64,000 nt of DNA, taken from contig OY735222.1 in NCBI GenBank assembly GCA_963457665.1, forward strand, positions 37,617,391 to 37,681,390. Reading direction: 5' to 3'. Under the pieces are notes generated by a model. The model searched no databases. It was given only the letters and a program-made list of their open reading frames with translations, and had not been told where the DNA came from. Below are positions 35,481 to 48,651 of this stretch, one piece after another; within the stretch, counting starts at the first letter, position 1; each line of letters opens with the position of its first letter. The DNA is from Thysanoteuthis rhombus. Taxonomy: Eukaryota > Mollusca > Cephalopoda > Oegopsida > Thysanoteuthidae. Made by a program: the position numbers and the translations under genes.

Positions 35481-37549
35481 TTTCCCATATTTAAATTGCC
35501 ACTTTTCCAACTTCAGAATAACATAGGCTGAAAACAAACTCTATGGAACAGCAGCCATTTTAAAACATGCAAGGTAACTGCCAGCCAGGTTGTCTAGTAT
35601 ATTATAAAAGTGTAACCCCTGAGAGTATATATTATTGCAAGTGTTTAGCAAAAATATATGGAATGACCATAATGCAACATATTTCAGTGAACATCTACGT
35701 AAATATTTGGAATTTCTGTAAAAATGGTTAGATAGGATACCTCATACCCACAAAAACATTCAAACTAACAGCATTTGATTTACAAGAGCATTGCTCTGAA
35801 CTGCTAAGCCAAAGGGGATATAAAATAGATGGTAACAAGCACAGAAATCCATGAGCTAATTATGTTGCCGCATCATGCAAATACCTTGGTAACATCAGAA
35901 AGAAAAAGTGCTAAAAAAGATATGTCTATTAAGCATTCTTTTAGACAGTAGTACAACTCATGGAACTGTCATCTACTTCATTCACCAAATGAATGTAAGC
36001 AACTGATCTCCGAACTATGAGTTTGACTTTCATAGTTGTATTGCCATGTCAACGTCATTTATATATAAAAGCAGACACACAAGTAACAGGCTTTTAAAAT
36101 CACTAAATGCACAAAATCTTGGCACCCTTGGAAAAGAATGAAAAATACTATAGTTAAACAAAATATTTCCATACCATAAGCTCAATACAGTAGAAAGACA
36201 ACATATATTACTATCTGAAAACAAAAAAAAATTTTCTTCAGGTCTTTTTTTTTTCGTTTAGTACACATAGATTTCAGGACTGCCAATCAGAGTGTTCTAC
36301 TCTCGCCAAGTGTCCTTCAAACTTGAACCACTCAGGGAACGCACTTCAATAACTGAATCTTCCAGGGAACCCTTTCAAAAAATGTTTCCCCTTCCACAGA
36401 TATATATTTACATATGTAACTATTCATTCACACAAGATGAGTAAATATGCAAAAATGTCACTTGGTATTGCAGAACCCCAGGAAAGGTTCTGCAGAACAC
36501 AGTTCAAATATGGCTTGCCTAAAGCAAAATCAATGATAAACTGATAACTAAAAATTCTTTAATTCTGAATGGAGAAGGGGTTTAAAAAGGAAAAAAAAAA
36601 AAAAAAAAAAATTATATATATCATTACACACACACATACATACTAATGAATCCAGTCAAGAAAATATTAACCCCTTTTTGACCACAGTCAATATATTTAA
36701 CTTTCTTCCATACCAAAAGTTTGTGAAAGAATAAGGTTGTTTGTAAGATAGCCAAGATAAAGCTAAAGGCTGATCAGGGGCCAAAACACATCTCCTAGCA
36801 ACGCTCTACAGCATCATTTGACAAAAGAGGAGAATAGAGTTTCATCAAAAGAATTCTTTTTCATTCTTCTTCAATAGAAAACAATTTTTTTCTTCAAGTC
36901 TAAAGCTTGTGAAATGAATAAATAAATAATTTGAAAAGAAAAGAGAAGAGGAAATATATCTCGGATTTTAATCAAAAAAGAATTTTTGCAGATGAATTTC
37001 TAATTTCATATTATTGCTTTTAGATGAAAATAAATTCCTTCCTTGGAAAAAAACAATCAAATTTTGCTTTCATCGTTTATTTCCCTAAATTTCTAAACAG
37101 CCATGAATCTGCATTCCTCACACTATCTTTTTTTTTTTTTAATTATTACAACCTGCACCATTTCTTTTTCAAAAGAGCATATTCAGGTGCATCTAAAAAT
37201 TAACACTCATTAATATCACATTGTACAATCAAAGCTTCAAGCTGTTATAAAATAGAAGATATATATATATATATATATATAAGTTAGACTCAAAGAAACT
37301 TCATTCCCAATTATCAAGTTGAATTTGATCAATATTCCAACAAGCTCAAAGTTCAGAATGAAATCAAATTCAGCTTTTTATATACTTATACAATTGCCTA
37401 TTTAGATGGATGATGCAATGATAAACAGAATTTACAGACGTTCATCTAACCTTAGTAAATAGAAAGACAACCGTGACTAAAGCCCAGTCAAGCGGTGGAA
37501 TATAGTCAAGAAAGCCAGAGTTCACTCACCTCAGTGAGGTGAAGTGGTG
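35481..37549. other. Anonymous DNA with a possible hAT-like remnant
   Basis: At 36290-36510, words such as 'aaccccaggaaaggttctgc' and 'ccagggaaccc' suggest a decayed DNA transposon with self-complementary ends, but boundaries and target duplication could not be set. A21 at 36591-36611 and (TA)n at 37259-37281. No gene. Confidence 0.4.
37259..37281. repeat. (TA)n microsatellite
   Basis: About 11 TA units. Confidence 0.97.
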
Positions 37550-37667
37550 ATGACTGCCAATAAATTACCAACCAAAGAAACTCTAAAGAGATGAAATTTA
37601 GCAAATATTCATATCAAAGACTGAAAGCATCCTAACTTCTCAGTTAAATTCACTAGACTAAAATTTT
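37550..37667 (+). pseudogene. Gene-like repeat, damaged copy (plus strand)
   Basis: Starts atgactgccaataaatt and aligns over about 110 bp with the reverse complement of 38634-38745. In frame it reads MTANKLPTKETLK, then a 5-base insertion (agatg) and a further small indel break the frame relative to the minus-strand copy. The copies are about 80% alike and diverge sharply outside the segment. Whether it derives from a gene exon, a retrocopy or a transposon is unknown. Confidence 0.45.
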
Positions 37668-38633
37668 TTTTTTTTTTTTAATACTGCATTGGAAAGAAAA
37701 CCTTCAACTGACATTCCTTAATTTATAAACTAATAAGTTTATTTTTCCCCCATTTTACAGTGTTCTTTAATCCGAGTAATAATAAACAAATATTGATGGA
37801 TCCAGGCTTATTCACAGAAACATTGCATGGATCTCAACCCCAAACTTAATAGGATATACATTGACCTTATTTTCTCCAAATGAATAGTTTCAATGTTACT
37901 TTTAAGACGATATAAAATCAAGACTCATAAATGAACTAGTGAATTTTTGTACTACTTCACTACAACAGTACTTGTTGCAAATGAGTTAGTTTCACAAAGC
38001 ATTGCTAGGGTTTGATTCTCATTGATTGCCTCACAAATTCAGATCCGTGCTAAAGTTGGCTTCATTCAAATATCACTTTCTATTGGATATTTTTTTTCTT
38101 TTCTGTAGACAGTTTTAACGTAACAGAAACATGATCTAAACTTTTATACAGAGATATTAATTATAATCATAGATTATGTTATCAAACCACTATGGTTATT
38201 AAAACTAGTCAATCCCAGCCACTATATTTACAATTAATTTTTCAAAAATAAAACTATTTTTCATATTAATGCTTTATTATATGGAGTTTATATTGAATTC
38301 AACAACAATAAATTTATAACAATGAAAATAGATTGTTTAGATTGTAACCTTTACCTAATGTTATCAGCCAATTATTGTTATCTGAGAAATCCAAAGTGAT
38401 AAACAATAAGCAGCTTCCTCTATTTCCAAAAGGTATACAACTTTTTTGGCATATCGTCATCTACATGGAACATAATGCAAAGTATCCAGTTATAGTTTAC
38501 AATGACAAAGGACTTAGTAAATCCATATTTTGAAAGAAATACAGAGTTAAGTTCCACACTTCTGAATAAAACAACAACAACAAAATGTACCCAATAAAAA
38601 ATTCATAGTCTCTTATGAACCAATAAACAAGAT
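37668..38633. other. Spacer between the two inverted gene-like copies
   Basis: About 970 bp of AT-rich DNA with T16 at its left edge. Not symmetrical, no frame of note. If the pair are the ends of one element, this would be its interior. Confidence 0.45.
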
Positions 38634-38745
38634 GAAAATTTTAGTCTTTTAATTGAGGAGTTCCAATGCTTCATCTCTTTGATGTGAAGATTTGCTAAAT
38701 TTCTTCAGGGTTTCTTTGGTAGCCAATTTATTGGCAGTCATATTA
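38634..38745 (-). CDS. Gene-like 30-codon frame, inverted partner of 37550-37667; doubtful gene
   Basis: On the minus strand an ATG at 38741 opens a 30-codon frame to TAA at 38651-38649: MTANKLATKETLKK and then FSKSSHQRDEALELLN. The peptide is strikingly soluble and non-repetitive for this AT-rich window, rich in K, T, S and E, and could be a helical N-terminus or exon. The other copy shares the ATG but is frameshifted. I do not recognise the protein. It may be a relic of an exon, or part of a transposable element. Listed because it is the most protein-like short frame seen, not because it is shown to be expressed. Confidence 0.25.
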
Positions 38746-40789
38746 ACAAAAAACAAAACTTTATTTTCTGAACTTTTGCTTTTAGTTCATAGAAATATCA
38801 TTTTGTCTCCACTAAAGAAAAATCCATTGAAATAATTAAAAGTGTTACAATATTTAACTATGTGTTATGAAGCTAAAATGTATAATTGAAATCCTTTGCT
38901 TCATTTCATATTCTAAGCAATGAAATATTGACTGTTTTGTACACTTGCAACTAAACTTAGCTTAATTACAAGGCATTGTGGAAGAAAATTGATTAGAAAT
39001 TTCAAATTAGCATTATTTGTTTAGGCTGGATTCTAATTAGGTTTTATTTCATACCTAATTAAAAACAATTCCTTTGCAAACAAATTCTTCTGATAAACAT
39101 AAGATCAGAAATTAGTCATTTTTTTTTTTAAATCAATCAATCAATTACTCATTGAATCTCTGAAATGAAATAGGAAAAAAATATTTTGAAACAAAGATTA
39201 GCACTTCTTTATCTATACCAGCAAGACTACACAATACTGCCTGGGATAAAATAGCTGCTGAAGTTGACTTTTATTAAAAGTAAGAGTTAATTAGGCAATA
39301 AATAATTTTAAAAAATAAGATGAGAAGTCAAGTCCTTCATTTTAACTGAACAAATGCCAGTAAAAACCCATTTTTTTCCAGTCGACTTATAACAGCTTAG
39401 TATTTCACTTTTGATCTCAAAGATATGTAGATTTTTCTAAAATTCCATTAATTCTACTTGCTTCAAAATAGAATGGGATAAGAAAAAAAATTTACTATTT
39501 ACATAAGATTTACTTTTACAAAAATACCAGCACATTTTCAATAAAATGAATCTAGTTTCAAAATTTAATTGAGATTCCATGTGGATGGACTGACACAAGA
39601 GAGTACATATACTTCTCCCAACTTCATCAGCAAAGTTAAATTTCACAGTCAAATGGTTAATAAAGGATGTGCAGCCTGTCTTATGCTTTTTGAACTGAAG
39701 ACAGGACAGAACAATCAAAAGTACGATCAGTTAAGTTAAATAACTGATCACTTCATTTTACTGCTTTATACTTGTATACATCACACCTAGCATAGGAAGT
39801 CTGATATTCGTACTGTATAGAGCATATACCTAACATGTACCCACTCTTATGCAAGAGAAAATTGTTCTGGGCTGTTACACACTTTCACTAATATAAATGG
39901 AACAGGCTGTCGAAATTATATACAGACTGATAGACAACTACAGGAGATCACTTGAGATCAGATTATAAAAGATCAGTTTCAGATCTTATCAGAGATCAGT
40001 CCTGAAGTAAAGGAAGTAAATTATCATAGCTTCTGGTTCTTGAGTGCATTAATCAATATAACCATTAAACCAACTACGGCATATAACTTCAATTACCTAA
40101 GAGGAAAGATCCAAACTGCAGCAAAATATCACAAGTGCTGCTAAAGTTTACAAAAATTCTTACAAAAATACAACAAGGAGCAAGTAGAGCTTACAAGGTA
40201 AAGCAGGAAAATGATAATGAAGAACTCAGTCTGAATTTTGGCAATGAGGAATTATTATACACTGATTTAATGTCCATATTTTTCTTGTTATAGTTAAAAG
40301 TGTTGGCTATTGTAGACTCTGTTGGGCCCTTTTTTCCATCATTTAATTTTCAGACTAATTAATGAACTACAATAAAAAATAATTTTTTTATTTTTAAAAA
40401 CAATGTTTATTCAAAATGGATTACGTACATTCAAATTCTAATACATGGTAACAGTCTGTGTATTATAATGTTTTTTGATAGCTGTGCAATGGATGTTTTG
40501 CTGATACAAGATTTATGTTGTTGAGTTCAGAGGGAACACTGACCGATTTTGAAACCACCAATCAAACTTATTTGGGATATATTACAACTTTTTTCATAAA
40601 AGTTTTCGCATTATTTTGTATCAGATTCAAGACTAAAAATTGTCTTCCTCTTACCATTGCATGCATTAGTTTACTAATTATTGTTTTACTCAGAAGAATA
40701 TCAGTTAAGAAAAGAGAATCATAAGTAAGTGAAAAAAAAAAAAAAAACAATGACAAATTAATGATCACGTATTCCAAAGGGAAAAAAAG
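38746..40789. other. Anonymous AT-rich DNA, no gene seen
   Basis: No repeat family or coding signal. A 93-codon minus-strand frame at 39437-39718 recalls nothing. Confidence 0.5.
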
Positions 40790-41240
40790 CTAATGAGAAA
40801 GCTTCAAACAATGCCAAAAAGGATTGTGTTCAACAAGCACTCTCCTTGCAAATTGACAAGTGTTCTTTCTCATTGTAATGCTATACTGTGCTTTGATTCT
40901 GACACCAGGTCACCAGGGCAAGGGGTTTGGTTTCTCACCCTCCATCCTTTCCAGTGTGCATCATCCACATTTCCCCTAACAAGATGGAGAAAGAAAGGGA
41001 CAACCCATGATAAAAAGCACAATGTTAATTGCATTAAAACTCCCCCACCCCATACACATTGATAAACCCAGTTAAAAATGTCAAGCTGAATCTAGCTTCA
41101 GACCAGGCCCTTCTCCTCACTGAACTTGTCAACAAGGACACAAAATATCTGACAGGCAAAATTTACAGCTCCCTAACAATTAGAACATTAAAACTACAAC
41201 CCACTCCACACAGAAAAAAATACATTAATATCTTTTTTGA
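40790..41240. other. GC-richer block; possible conserved non-coding element
   Basis: Balanced composition, no homopolymer beyond short C/A runs. Frames of 89 and 61 codons overlap end to end (40793-41062, 41059-41244), but with no family resemblance. The call rests on composition only. Confidence 0.2.
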
Positions 41241-42126
41241 ATGATAAAGAAAAAAGGATTTTTTTTACTCTTCATTTGGAGGAGACAAAATAGGATATTA
41301 CCAACAATTTGATGTGTTTAGATTCTAATTTTCATGGTTCATGTAGCATCAAGAAAATTCTTTGTAACAGCTAAGACTTAGTATTTCTCACAAACCTGTA
41401 GACAAAACAGAAGAGACAACCAATAACACTAAAAAACACTGGTTAGTACCCTGATCTCTCGTAAAAGTCAAATCCTTTCCTCACAAAAAGGCACTAATCG
41501 GATACATTCCCAAAATCTTGTATATAGATAAATATGATATCCTTCAGTATAATGAATCCAGTAGAAAATCTAGATTTTAAAAAAAGAAAATTAGAGAACT
41601 TTCAATCTTTTGCAAAAACTTGTTATTTAACTTAAATACGATCCAAGAGTAATGACAGTGGTGATTTACATATAAGGTGCGATTCAATAAATCCATAGTT
41701 CAAATCCATGAACTCTTACTGGAGCACAAGGCTCTATTTAAGCCTTCTACAGGGACTAGCTATGGAAAAAAAAAGGGCAAAAACAACACGTCCACAGGGC
41801 AGGTTTTCAGCTAGTATTTAAAATGAATGCAACAAAACAAATTTCAGGTGAGGGTGACAAATGGTAATTTTCTCCCTAATGTCACAAAAGCACCATCCTA
41901 ATCCCAATCAGACAGAGGTCCATTCTGTTACAAGACATTTCCATCATGTGTTCTTTTAGCTGCAAGCTCTACGCATAGTTTGCACAAACTAAAAAGAATC
42001 ATGCCAGCCAGATAAAGCTTTGAGAACATGCACACCATAGGAATGCTCGTGAGAGGAATTAGATATTATAAGCACTAAAATGAATTTTAAAATGACATGG
42101 GGGGGGGGGGTCCACACAAATCTTTC
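41241..42126. other. Anonymous DNA, no gene seen
   Basis: At 41700-41770 there are weak similarities to the SINE-like block at 20110-20230. A B-box-like agttcaaatcc lies at 41698-41708. G12 run at 42099-42110. Confidence 0.4.
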
Positions 42127-42352
42127 ATCTCTGCCAACAAAAATGGAAGAGGTACATGTATTCACTGGTGTTTGTCCATCTGTTCACATAATATCTCTAA
42201 CATTTCAATCAAATTTTGAGGGAGGGTGGCTCATGGGCTAAAGATTAAATTTCGGGATGGATCCAGGAATTGGTTTTCATTTGAGAAATTTTTTTTCTTT
42301 TAGTTTGTACGGCTTTGACGGATATATGCGCTCTTCAAGTACTTTCTAATTC
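42127..42352 (-). repeat. 'CCTCTGCCA' family, minus-strand copy, near full length
   Basis: Read on the minus strand: left end 'ctagaaagtacttgaagagc' and 'gcatatatccgtcaaagcc', middle 'attcctggatccatcc' and 'gagccaccctccc', then 'gatattatgtgaacagatg' and right end ggcagagatg. All match, in order, the plus-strand copies at 48652-49068 and 51061-51376. The minus-strand 3' end abuts a G12 run. Confidence 0.75.
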
Positions 42353-42580
42353 CACTTTTATTTCATCGGACAGGTAGAGGATTCTTTCGATGACGAATCC
42401 TCATGTCCCTACTTGATACTGGTTCACTGCATCTGTAAACACGAATTGGCTCGGAAGAAACAAGAAGGTCAGATTATAAATGTAGGTCAGGTCGTGCAAA
42501 GTTAACATTTCCGCTGCAATTGATCCAATTATTAAGGTTGGGTTCAGACACATCTTCCCACCCCTGATCACTTTAATAAC

Positions 42581-42613
<33 letters not shown>

Positions 42614-44436
42614 AGTTATCAATCCCTTGGATAAGGGTTCATCTCTTTTGGCAATATTCATGATCACTGAAGCATCTAAGTTTCTCTACAAGGACCCACA
42701 GAGGTCTGTGAACTGATCAGTAAGTAAGCACAACACAGAAGGGAGCACCAAGTTTTCATGATTGATTGACCAATGATCCTCAAAGAAGTGGCTGTAAAAC
42801 ATGACATCTTTCAATTTAGCACAGGATAGTTTCTTTCACTCATACAAGTTAAAATTTTCACATCAAGAGTTAAAAATTTAAAAACACTACCATCCTACTT
42901 TTATTAAATAAATCCTTTACTACTGGTGCAGAAACTAAAACAAACATATAAGCACCACTTGTAACCAAGTTAGTATAGCTACATGTACAATAAACTTGGC
43001 TTCCCTCTGGCAAGAGAGATGTAATTTTAGTCTCACCAAGAGAGATTCTTCATTTCTAATCTGCACTATTTAATCACTGCCATAGATTGACGGCCCGGGT
43101 TAAGTTGTGATAAAAACCAACTAAAAAATGAAAATGACAATCAGTAAAAAGATTACTCCCAAGAAGTTCTCTAAAAATCAAACTGATATGTAAAATTAAC
43201 ATTCTCCTACCATAATTTGAAGTCACAACTATGTGATTGGTAACAAGCTCTATTGACAACCGAGCCAAACTGACAAATCTTACATATGTATGGAAATTTA
43301 CAAATACACAAAGGGTTTATTTTAATCTAATAAATAAATAAATACATTTATACTAAGAAATATATGCTTTTTTTTTTAAATCAAATATACAACACTAACA
43401 TTACAGAAATCATCTTCAGTTGAAATAGAAGTAGGATTTGACCCTGCAGCAGCCAAGCTTGTTCAAACTGCATTGGCTCATGAAAACATTTTTTCTTTTT
43501 AAATGAAAAATATACTTGCAAAACAGTTACATCTACAAAATAGCTTGCATCACAGGATTGAAATTTATGATAAAAATTAATTAAAAATTAGATAAGAATA
43601 TTTCATTCATAAGTGCTTAGTCATGATGACTGAGTCGTCAAGTTAAATATCTGAATTCTATCAAGAGCAGATTTGGTATTCATTACATAAACTTTAATAA
43701 TCTATAATTATCTAGCTTAATTACTTGAAATTGAATTTCATAAAAGGATAGAGATTTAGTCTATCCAATTCAACTTATTTTTTTTACCAAGAAATGAATG
43801 CTCAACATGGGAATCTGACATATATACCTTTTACCTACAAATTATTTGAGCAAGAAGGAAAGGATGAGTATTTAAGAGCTGACAGTTTTCCTCATGAACT
43901 GCTTGAAAATGAACATATATCAACTTCTGGATTTTTCTTTCAAGGCTTGTAAAAAACATGCTACAGTTAACTTATTCCACAAGGAATAAAAAGCAGAGTA
44001 AACCTCGAAGACACTAAGATTTCCCTAATATTGTGCAAAATATGGTGCTGGGAACTTTGGGGGCATCAACCAAATTGAAAGGCATATAATGGCATAGCCA
44101 GGATTGGCTGATCTGATTAGTTTGATGCTCAACAGTATAGATCACACGCATCAGTGCAGATGCAAAAATTTTAATTTTCCAATCAAATCATTTGTAATCA
44201 ATGTTAGGTAAGAGATTTCTAATTACAATCTCAAAAGATAAATATGAAATAATCATGCCAATTAAATTTGAATTCAATACAAAAAGTTCAAATTATCACT
44301 GCTGTAAACAGTGTTAAAATCTAAAAAGAGATAACAGACAAATCTGGTTATTAGATGTCTTTAAGCAGCACGTCATGTTAGGGGATAACCAATTGAAAAA
44401 TTAGAAGGGCATGATCAATGAATGTTATTTCTCTCG
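42353..44436. other. Anonymous AT-rich DNA, no gene seen
   Basis: A29 at 42581-42609. The preceding 180 bp (42400-42580) are GC-richer and could be an unrecognised retroposed element with this run as tail, but no polymerase III boxes were identified. Otherwise nothing. Confidence 0.45.
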
Positions 44437-44685
44437 CCTTTTGTTGGCAGTGATCACTAAAAAGTACCAAGTTCCAAACAAAAACGTGAATGCCGCTAGA
44501 CAAACTAAGGGACAAATATAGCAAACTCACATTGCAAAATTGAACACCCTACTAAAAACTTAATGGGGTGGATTTTTTTTTCCTGAAGTTTCTACTACCA
44601 GAAAATGTTTGAATTCTCAGCCCTCTATCTCCCTTAATGTGGCCTGTATATGTGAAATAGCCAGTCAGCCAAACTTAGAAATAAA
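44437..44685 (+). repeat. Dispersed repeat R3, copy 1
   Basis: Aligns with 46130-46382: 'cttttgttggcagtgatcac', 'taaaaagtaccaag', 'gtgaatgccgctagac', 'actcacattgcaaaattgaa', 'caccctactaaaa', 'ggcctgtatatgtga' and 'agccagtcagcc'. No coding capacity, no clear termini. Confidence 0.65.
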
Positions 44686-46129
44686 AAATATATAGAATAA
44701 AATAAAAAAAATTTTTTCAAAACAAAAACAAAAAAAAAAAAAAACTAAGAAACCTTCGGTGACAGTTTTGATTGATTGTTTCTAATATTTAATAAATCTC
44801 ACTCAAATATTTTACTTCCCAATAAATCAATATTAAGATCCAATATTCACTTTCAGCTGACAATAAATCCTGAAATTTTAAAGGATTACTGCTTTGTGAG
44901 GCACTTTTGATAATTTTAGATTCCATTTTAGTCACCCTCACACACAGTAAGCCTATGTTCCGAACATAAAAATTATTTTGTAGAAGTAGAGCAGATTTAG
45001 AATTTGCTCGTTTGCTAAAAAATATTTCAAAGAAAATTAAACCGTTTCTGTAAATTAGATTTAAATCTCAAAATAAATTGAAAATTTTTTAAAAAAATAG
45101 AACGAATTTAATAAAAGGGTTCAATTAAAATAGGAGAAAAAAAAAAAACTTAATTCAAGAAATGATATTATGATTAAAATGTTTCTGATCTATTTTCACT
45201 AAGAAATAAATGACAAAAAATTAAAATTAAAATTTCAGATTTCACCAGGTCAGAGCAATGTCAATTGAAAGGAAACCTTTTGAGCAGACTAATGTATCAA
45301 AAATGGCATATACAGCAAGAGGTTTCTTTATTCCAACACCAGGAAAATTATTTTTATAAATTTAACTTATAGTACATTCCTAAAAGTTTCAATTTTTCAC
45401 CAAATCAAAATACAAATTTGATAGAAAAATAGTATTAACATTTTTTTGTAAAGCTTATATAAATAGATAGCAACAAAGCAATGAGCAAACGTTTATCTAC
45501 AAATCAACTAAAACGTAACTATTTGAATTATCAAGTAGTTTACCGAACAAGTGAACCCTATCAATTTTAAATACTGCAATTTTGATGAATGCCTGTTAGG
45601 AAGAAAATAAGTGTTGTCTTACTTTCTTCTCAGTTTCCATTCAGGTGAGTTAAAATTCATTATCTATAAAAATTGAACATATTGCATCATAGATGAAGGC
45701 AACAGTCCAAAAAGATTTATATAAAGTAATGATTCCTCATCTTCAAAATTCAGATAGAATAGTGAACTTGGTGCAATGTTTACCCACAAATGAGCAATCT
45801 TCCTGTTTTGTGAATTATATTTTTGCAATGGAAACAATATTTCAAGTACATTGACATCCATGCAAGTTAACCAAGCATCATTCCATTATTGATATATTTA
45901 TACAATAACATTGAATTAGCAGAATTTGTAGCCTTGGATAAGCTTTTAATCTAAATCCATTAGGAATGTATGTACTCTTCCTGAGCAACAGAACTTTTAA
46001 AAAGTTATAACTTTAGGATTTGATATGCAATCCTACAGCATTCTCTCTAACATTTAATAAAACACTAATTCAGCAAAGCTGGGCCAGCTAAGAATTGAAC
46101 TCCATCATGGAAAAAAGGAGATAATCAAC
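44686..46129. other. Anonymous AT-rich DNA, no gene seen
   Basis: Very AT-rich with many short A runs; no family recognised. Confidence 0.5.
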
Positions 46130-46382
46130 AACTTTTGTTGGGCAGTGATCACTAACAAAAAATTTGAATTTTTATTTAAAGTATGAATGCTACCAGACAC
46201 AAACTAAAGTAAAAATTTAGCATAAACTTACATTGCAAATTGAAACCCCTACTAAAACCTCATTTCAATTTTCAAAAAACAAAAAATTTTCATGGACATA
46301 AGGAGTAAATGTTTAAACTTTCAGCCTACTAGCTTGATTGTTGCAGCCTGTACACTTGATACACATAAAGCTAGCCAGACTA
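46130..46382 (+). repeat. Dispersed repeat R3, copy 2
   Basis: Reads 'acttttgttgggcagtgatc', 'actaac', 'atgaatgctaccagacac', 'acttacattgcaaattgaaa', 'cccctactaaaa', 'cagcctgtacacttga' and 'agctagccagac', matching 44437-44685. It is preceded by 'aaggagataatcaaca', a module also seen near other repeats here. Confidence 0.65.
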
Positions 46383-46466
46383 ACTGGAGAGAAGAAACCT
46401 ATATTAACAGTTTCTGATAAGGAAAAATAATTGACTAGGGTGATTCAACTAAACACTCAATTGTTT

Positions 46467-46632
46467 GTTTCTATCAGTGATTTTCAAAATTGTAATGAAC
46501 GAAGACAGAGTGGCCCATGAACTAAACGTGTATCAGCATACTGATATACATACGCACACACAAAGCTTGAAATAAGTTTGCATAATTGGAAAGTTTTATG
46601 CAGCACACAGTTTGAGAACCACTGGTTTATAT
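46467..46632. mobile_element. 150-bp hAT-type MITE with 8-bp target duplication
   Basis: The element spans 46475-46624. Left end cagtgattttcaaaattg; right end on the reverse strand cagtggttctcaaactg. The flanks gtttctat (46467-46474) and gtttatat (46625-46632) match 7 of 8, the hAT duplication length. The interior holds tatcagcatactgatata (46531-46548), which on the other strand matches the word in the 4300-4745 element. Non-autonomous. Confidence 0.8.
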
Positions 46633-48651
46633 ATTCTTAATATTAGCATCACTGAAATGATAAAGCTGTAAAATAATTATCACTTCATTGCATCATCAAA
46701 ACATTTTTTCATCACCTTCATTTCCCCCGATAATATGAGCTATATCAAAAATCTTAACACTAAAAGGTTATTAAAATTAAAATATGCCATGATAAAAATC
46801 TAATACCTCACAAGAATGGAATGATGGTTTCTTCTTGAAGAGTCAGTTTCAATAAGTTAATTTTTCATAATCTTTTGTAACAATTTCCCTCAAGCATGAC
46901 TTTCTTACATTCAAAACTGACAACTCATATGTATGTAATGTAAGATAAATTATCATTCGTTTATTGAAGACATCAATTTTTATTCTTTAGTTGTTATGGG
47001 TTTTTTAACAATTTTATTTCATTTTCAAAACTTAATTTCTGAAATACTTCAAAACATTTTAAAAGAAAATTTTTTTATCCCATCTTACAGTAAATGCAGC
47101 ATTTTATTGTAGTGATAGTCATATCAGGAGAAAAAAATAGGTATATCTATCTAAATATGATAAAAAAAACCTCTTTGATTGTTAAGAGGAAATATGCCCC
47201 CCACCAAAAAAAAAAAAAAAGTCAGTGGAAAAAGCTGTTATGAGCAATACTGATTGTATTATAAAAAGGACTTGAATATTATTAAAAAGATTCAATAAAG
47301 CACATTCACAATATGAGGCTACATTTAAAAAGATTCCAGGAAAAATAGTTTTTGCTGCATAACATTCAGAAGTGTCTCGGAAATGATTACAAAAGATTAT
47401 CAAAAGTGAACTTACTGAACTAAAATTTTGAAAAAAGGCAATTGACATACAATAAACTATCAAACACAACAGACCGTCTATGTTTTCAGTCTTAAACATA
47501 ATAGAGTCACGCCGATGGAATTACATTATTTTTAAAAAAAGATTTTTTCCTTTTGGAGATTACACATATACATGAAAAAGATCAAAAGGAAAAATGTCAA
47601 GAATTTTGGAAATATAGAATTGGCTTATGTTTCCGTCTTATAATTACATTGGCTTTCTCACTGGGTCATTGTGAACTTTAACAATGTGGAAAGAAATTCC
47701 ATCTCGGGATAATATTTTAGAAGGTCAAAATTATTCCTAGCCAAGTTTAAAGCTCGAGAGACAAAGTGAAAGAAACGAGTAATGAAAGAATTGGTGGCTG
47801 TTTTTTTTTTGTTTCAAGACAAAAATATCGCAATCCCTTTTATCAAACAACAAAAAATCCTCCACTGCAATTGAACATAAGAGAAAGTTATTTTTATTTA
47901 ATGGCACCATTTGAAGCTGGGTGCTTTCTCAGCAAAAAAAAAGAAAAAAGAACATTATGAAAATGTAACTTTTCATAATTTCAACTTTCTTCTCAGCATC
48001 AAATTTGCAACGAAAGAGAAATATCAAAAGTAAATAATCAAAATAACAAGCACAAAGATAATTGTCTGATGTTATAGAAAAAAAAACAGTAAAGTTTGGG
48101 CTTGTTTCAGCTTTATGTCTATTTCAAATTGTCTTAATAAGTCATAATTTATACACTCAGATGAGTTGAATCATAGTTATCTAATGAGAGATAAATAAAA
48201 TAAAGATAAGATAGAAAAACAAAGCCGGTTCCGTGGTGTGATGGGCATTTATCAAAAATATCTACAGAGTTAGCTTGGTGGTAAAGTTATAGGATTACAA
48301 AAATCAGAGGTCTACTTCTGAAATGGTAATAATCATCCCAACTCTAAGAAAAAATTTATTTTAAAGTAAAAGTTTCATCTTCAGTAATCAATCTGAAATA
48401 CAGATTCGTAAGTCATGTGGAATTTGGTACCATTTCTTTTTTTTCCAGACAAATACCTCAAGAACAACACAGATTTTCTCTGACAATCCACAGTTCTCAA
48501 GTAGTTTGGAGAATAATAGCATCCGCTTTATACGAAAAGATAAAATAGCTCATTATCAAGATATATGAAATTACTTAATTAGTTAATTAATCATTCTCAT
48601 CAAGAGGTACCCATACTTGAAGATCAGAAATTCTGCAGAACCTAACTAAAA
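46633..48651. other. Anonymous AT-rich DNA, no gene seen
   Basis: A tRNA-like pair of boxes (tagcttggtgg at 48273-48283; aggtctacttc at 48308-48318) suggests a very degraded SINE head, unconfirmed. The 105-codon minus frame at 47182-47499 is hydrophobic but begins in a C/A-run artefact and recalls nothing. Confidence 0.45.

Noticed and set aside
36290-36510. hAT-like words with internal self-complementarity
   Set aside because: Ends and target duplication could not be fixed; several pairings are possible, so it is not called as an element.
47182-47499. 105-codon hydrophobic minus-strand frame
   Set aside because: It starts near a C/A-run region and has no topology or motif beyond AT-driven F/I/L/Y content.
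48265-48325. tRNA-like A and B boxes
   Set aside because: No cloverleaf can be drawn and no second copy or A-tail was found; left as a weak SINE hint only.
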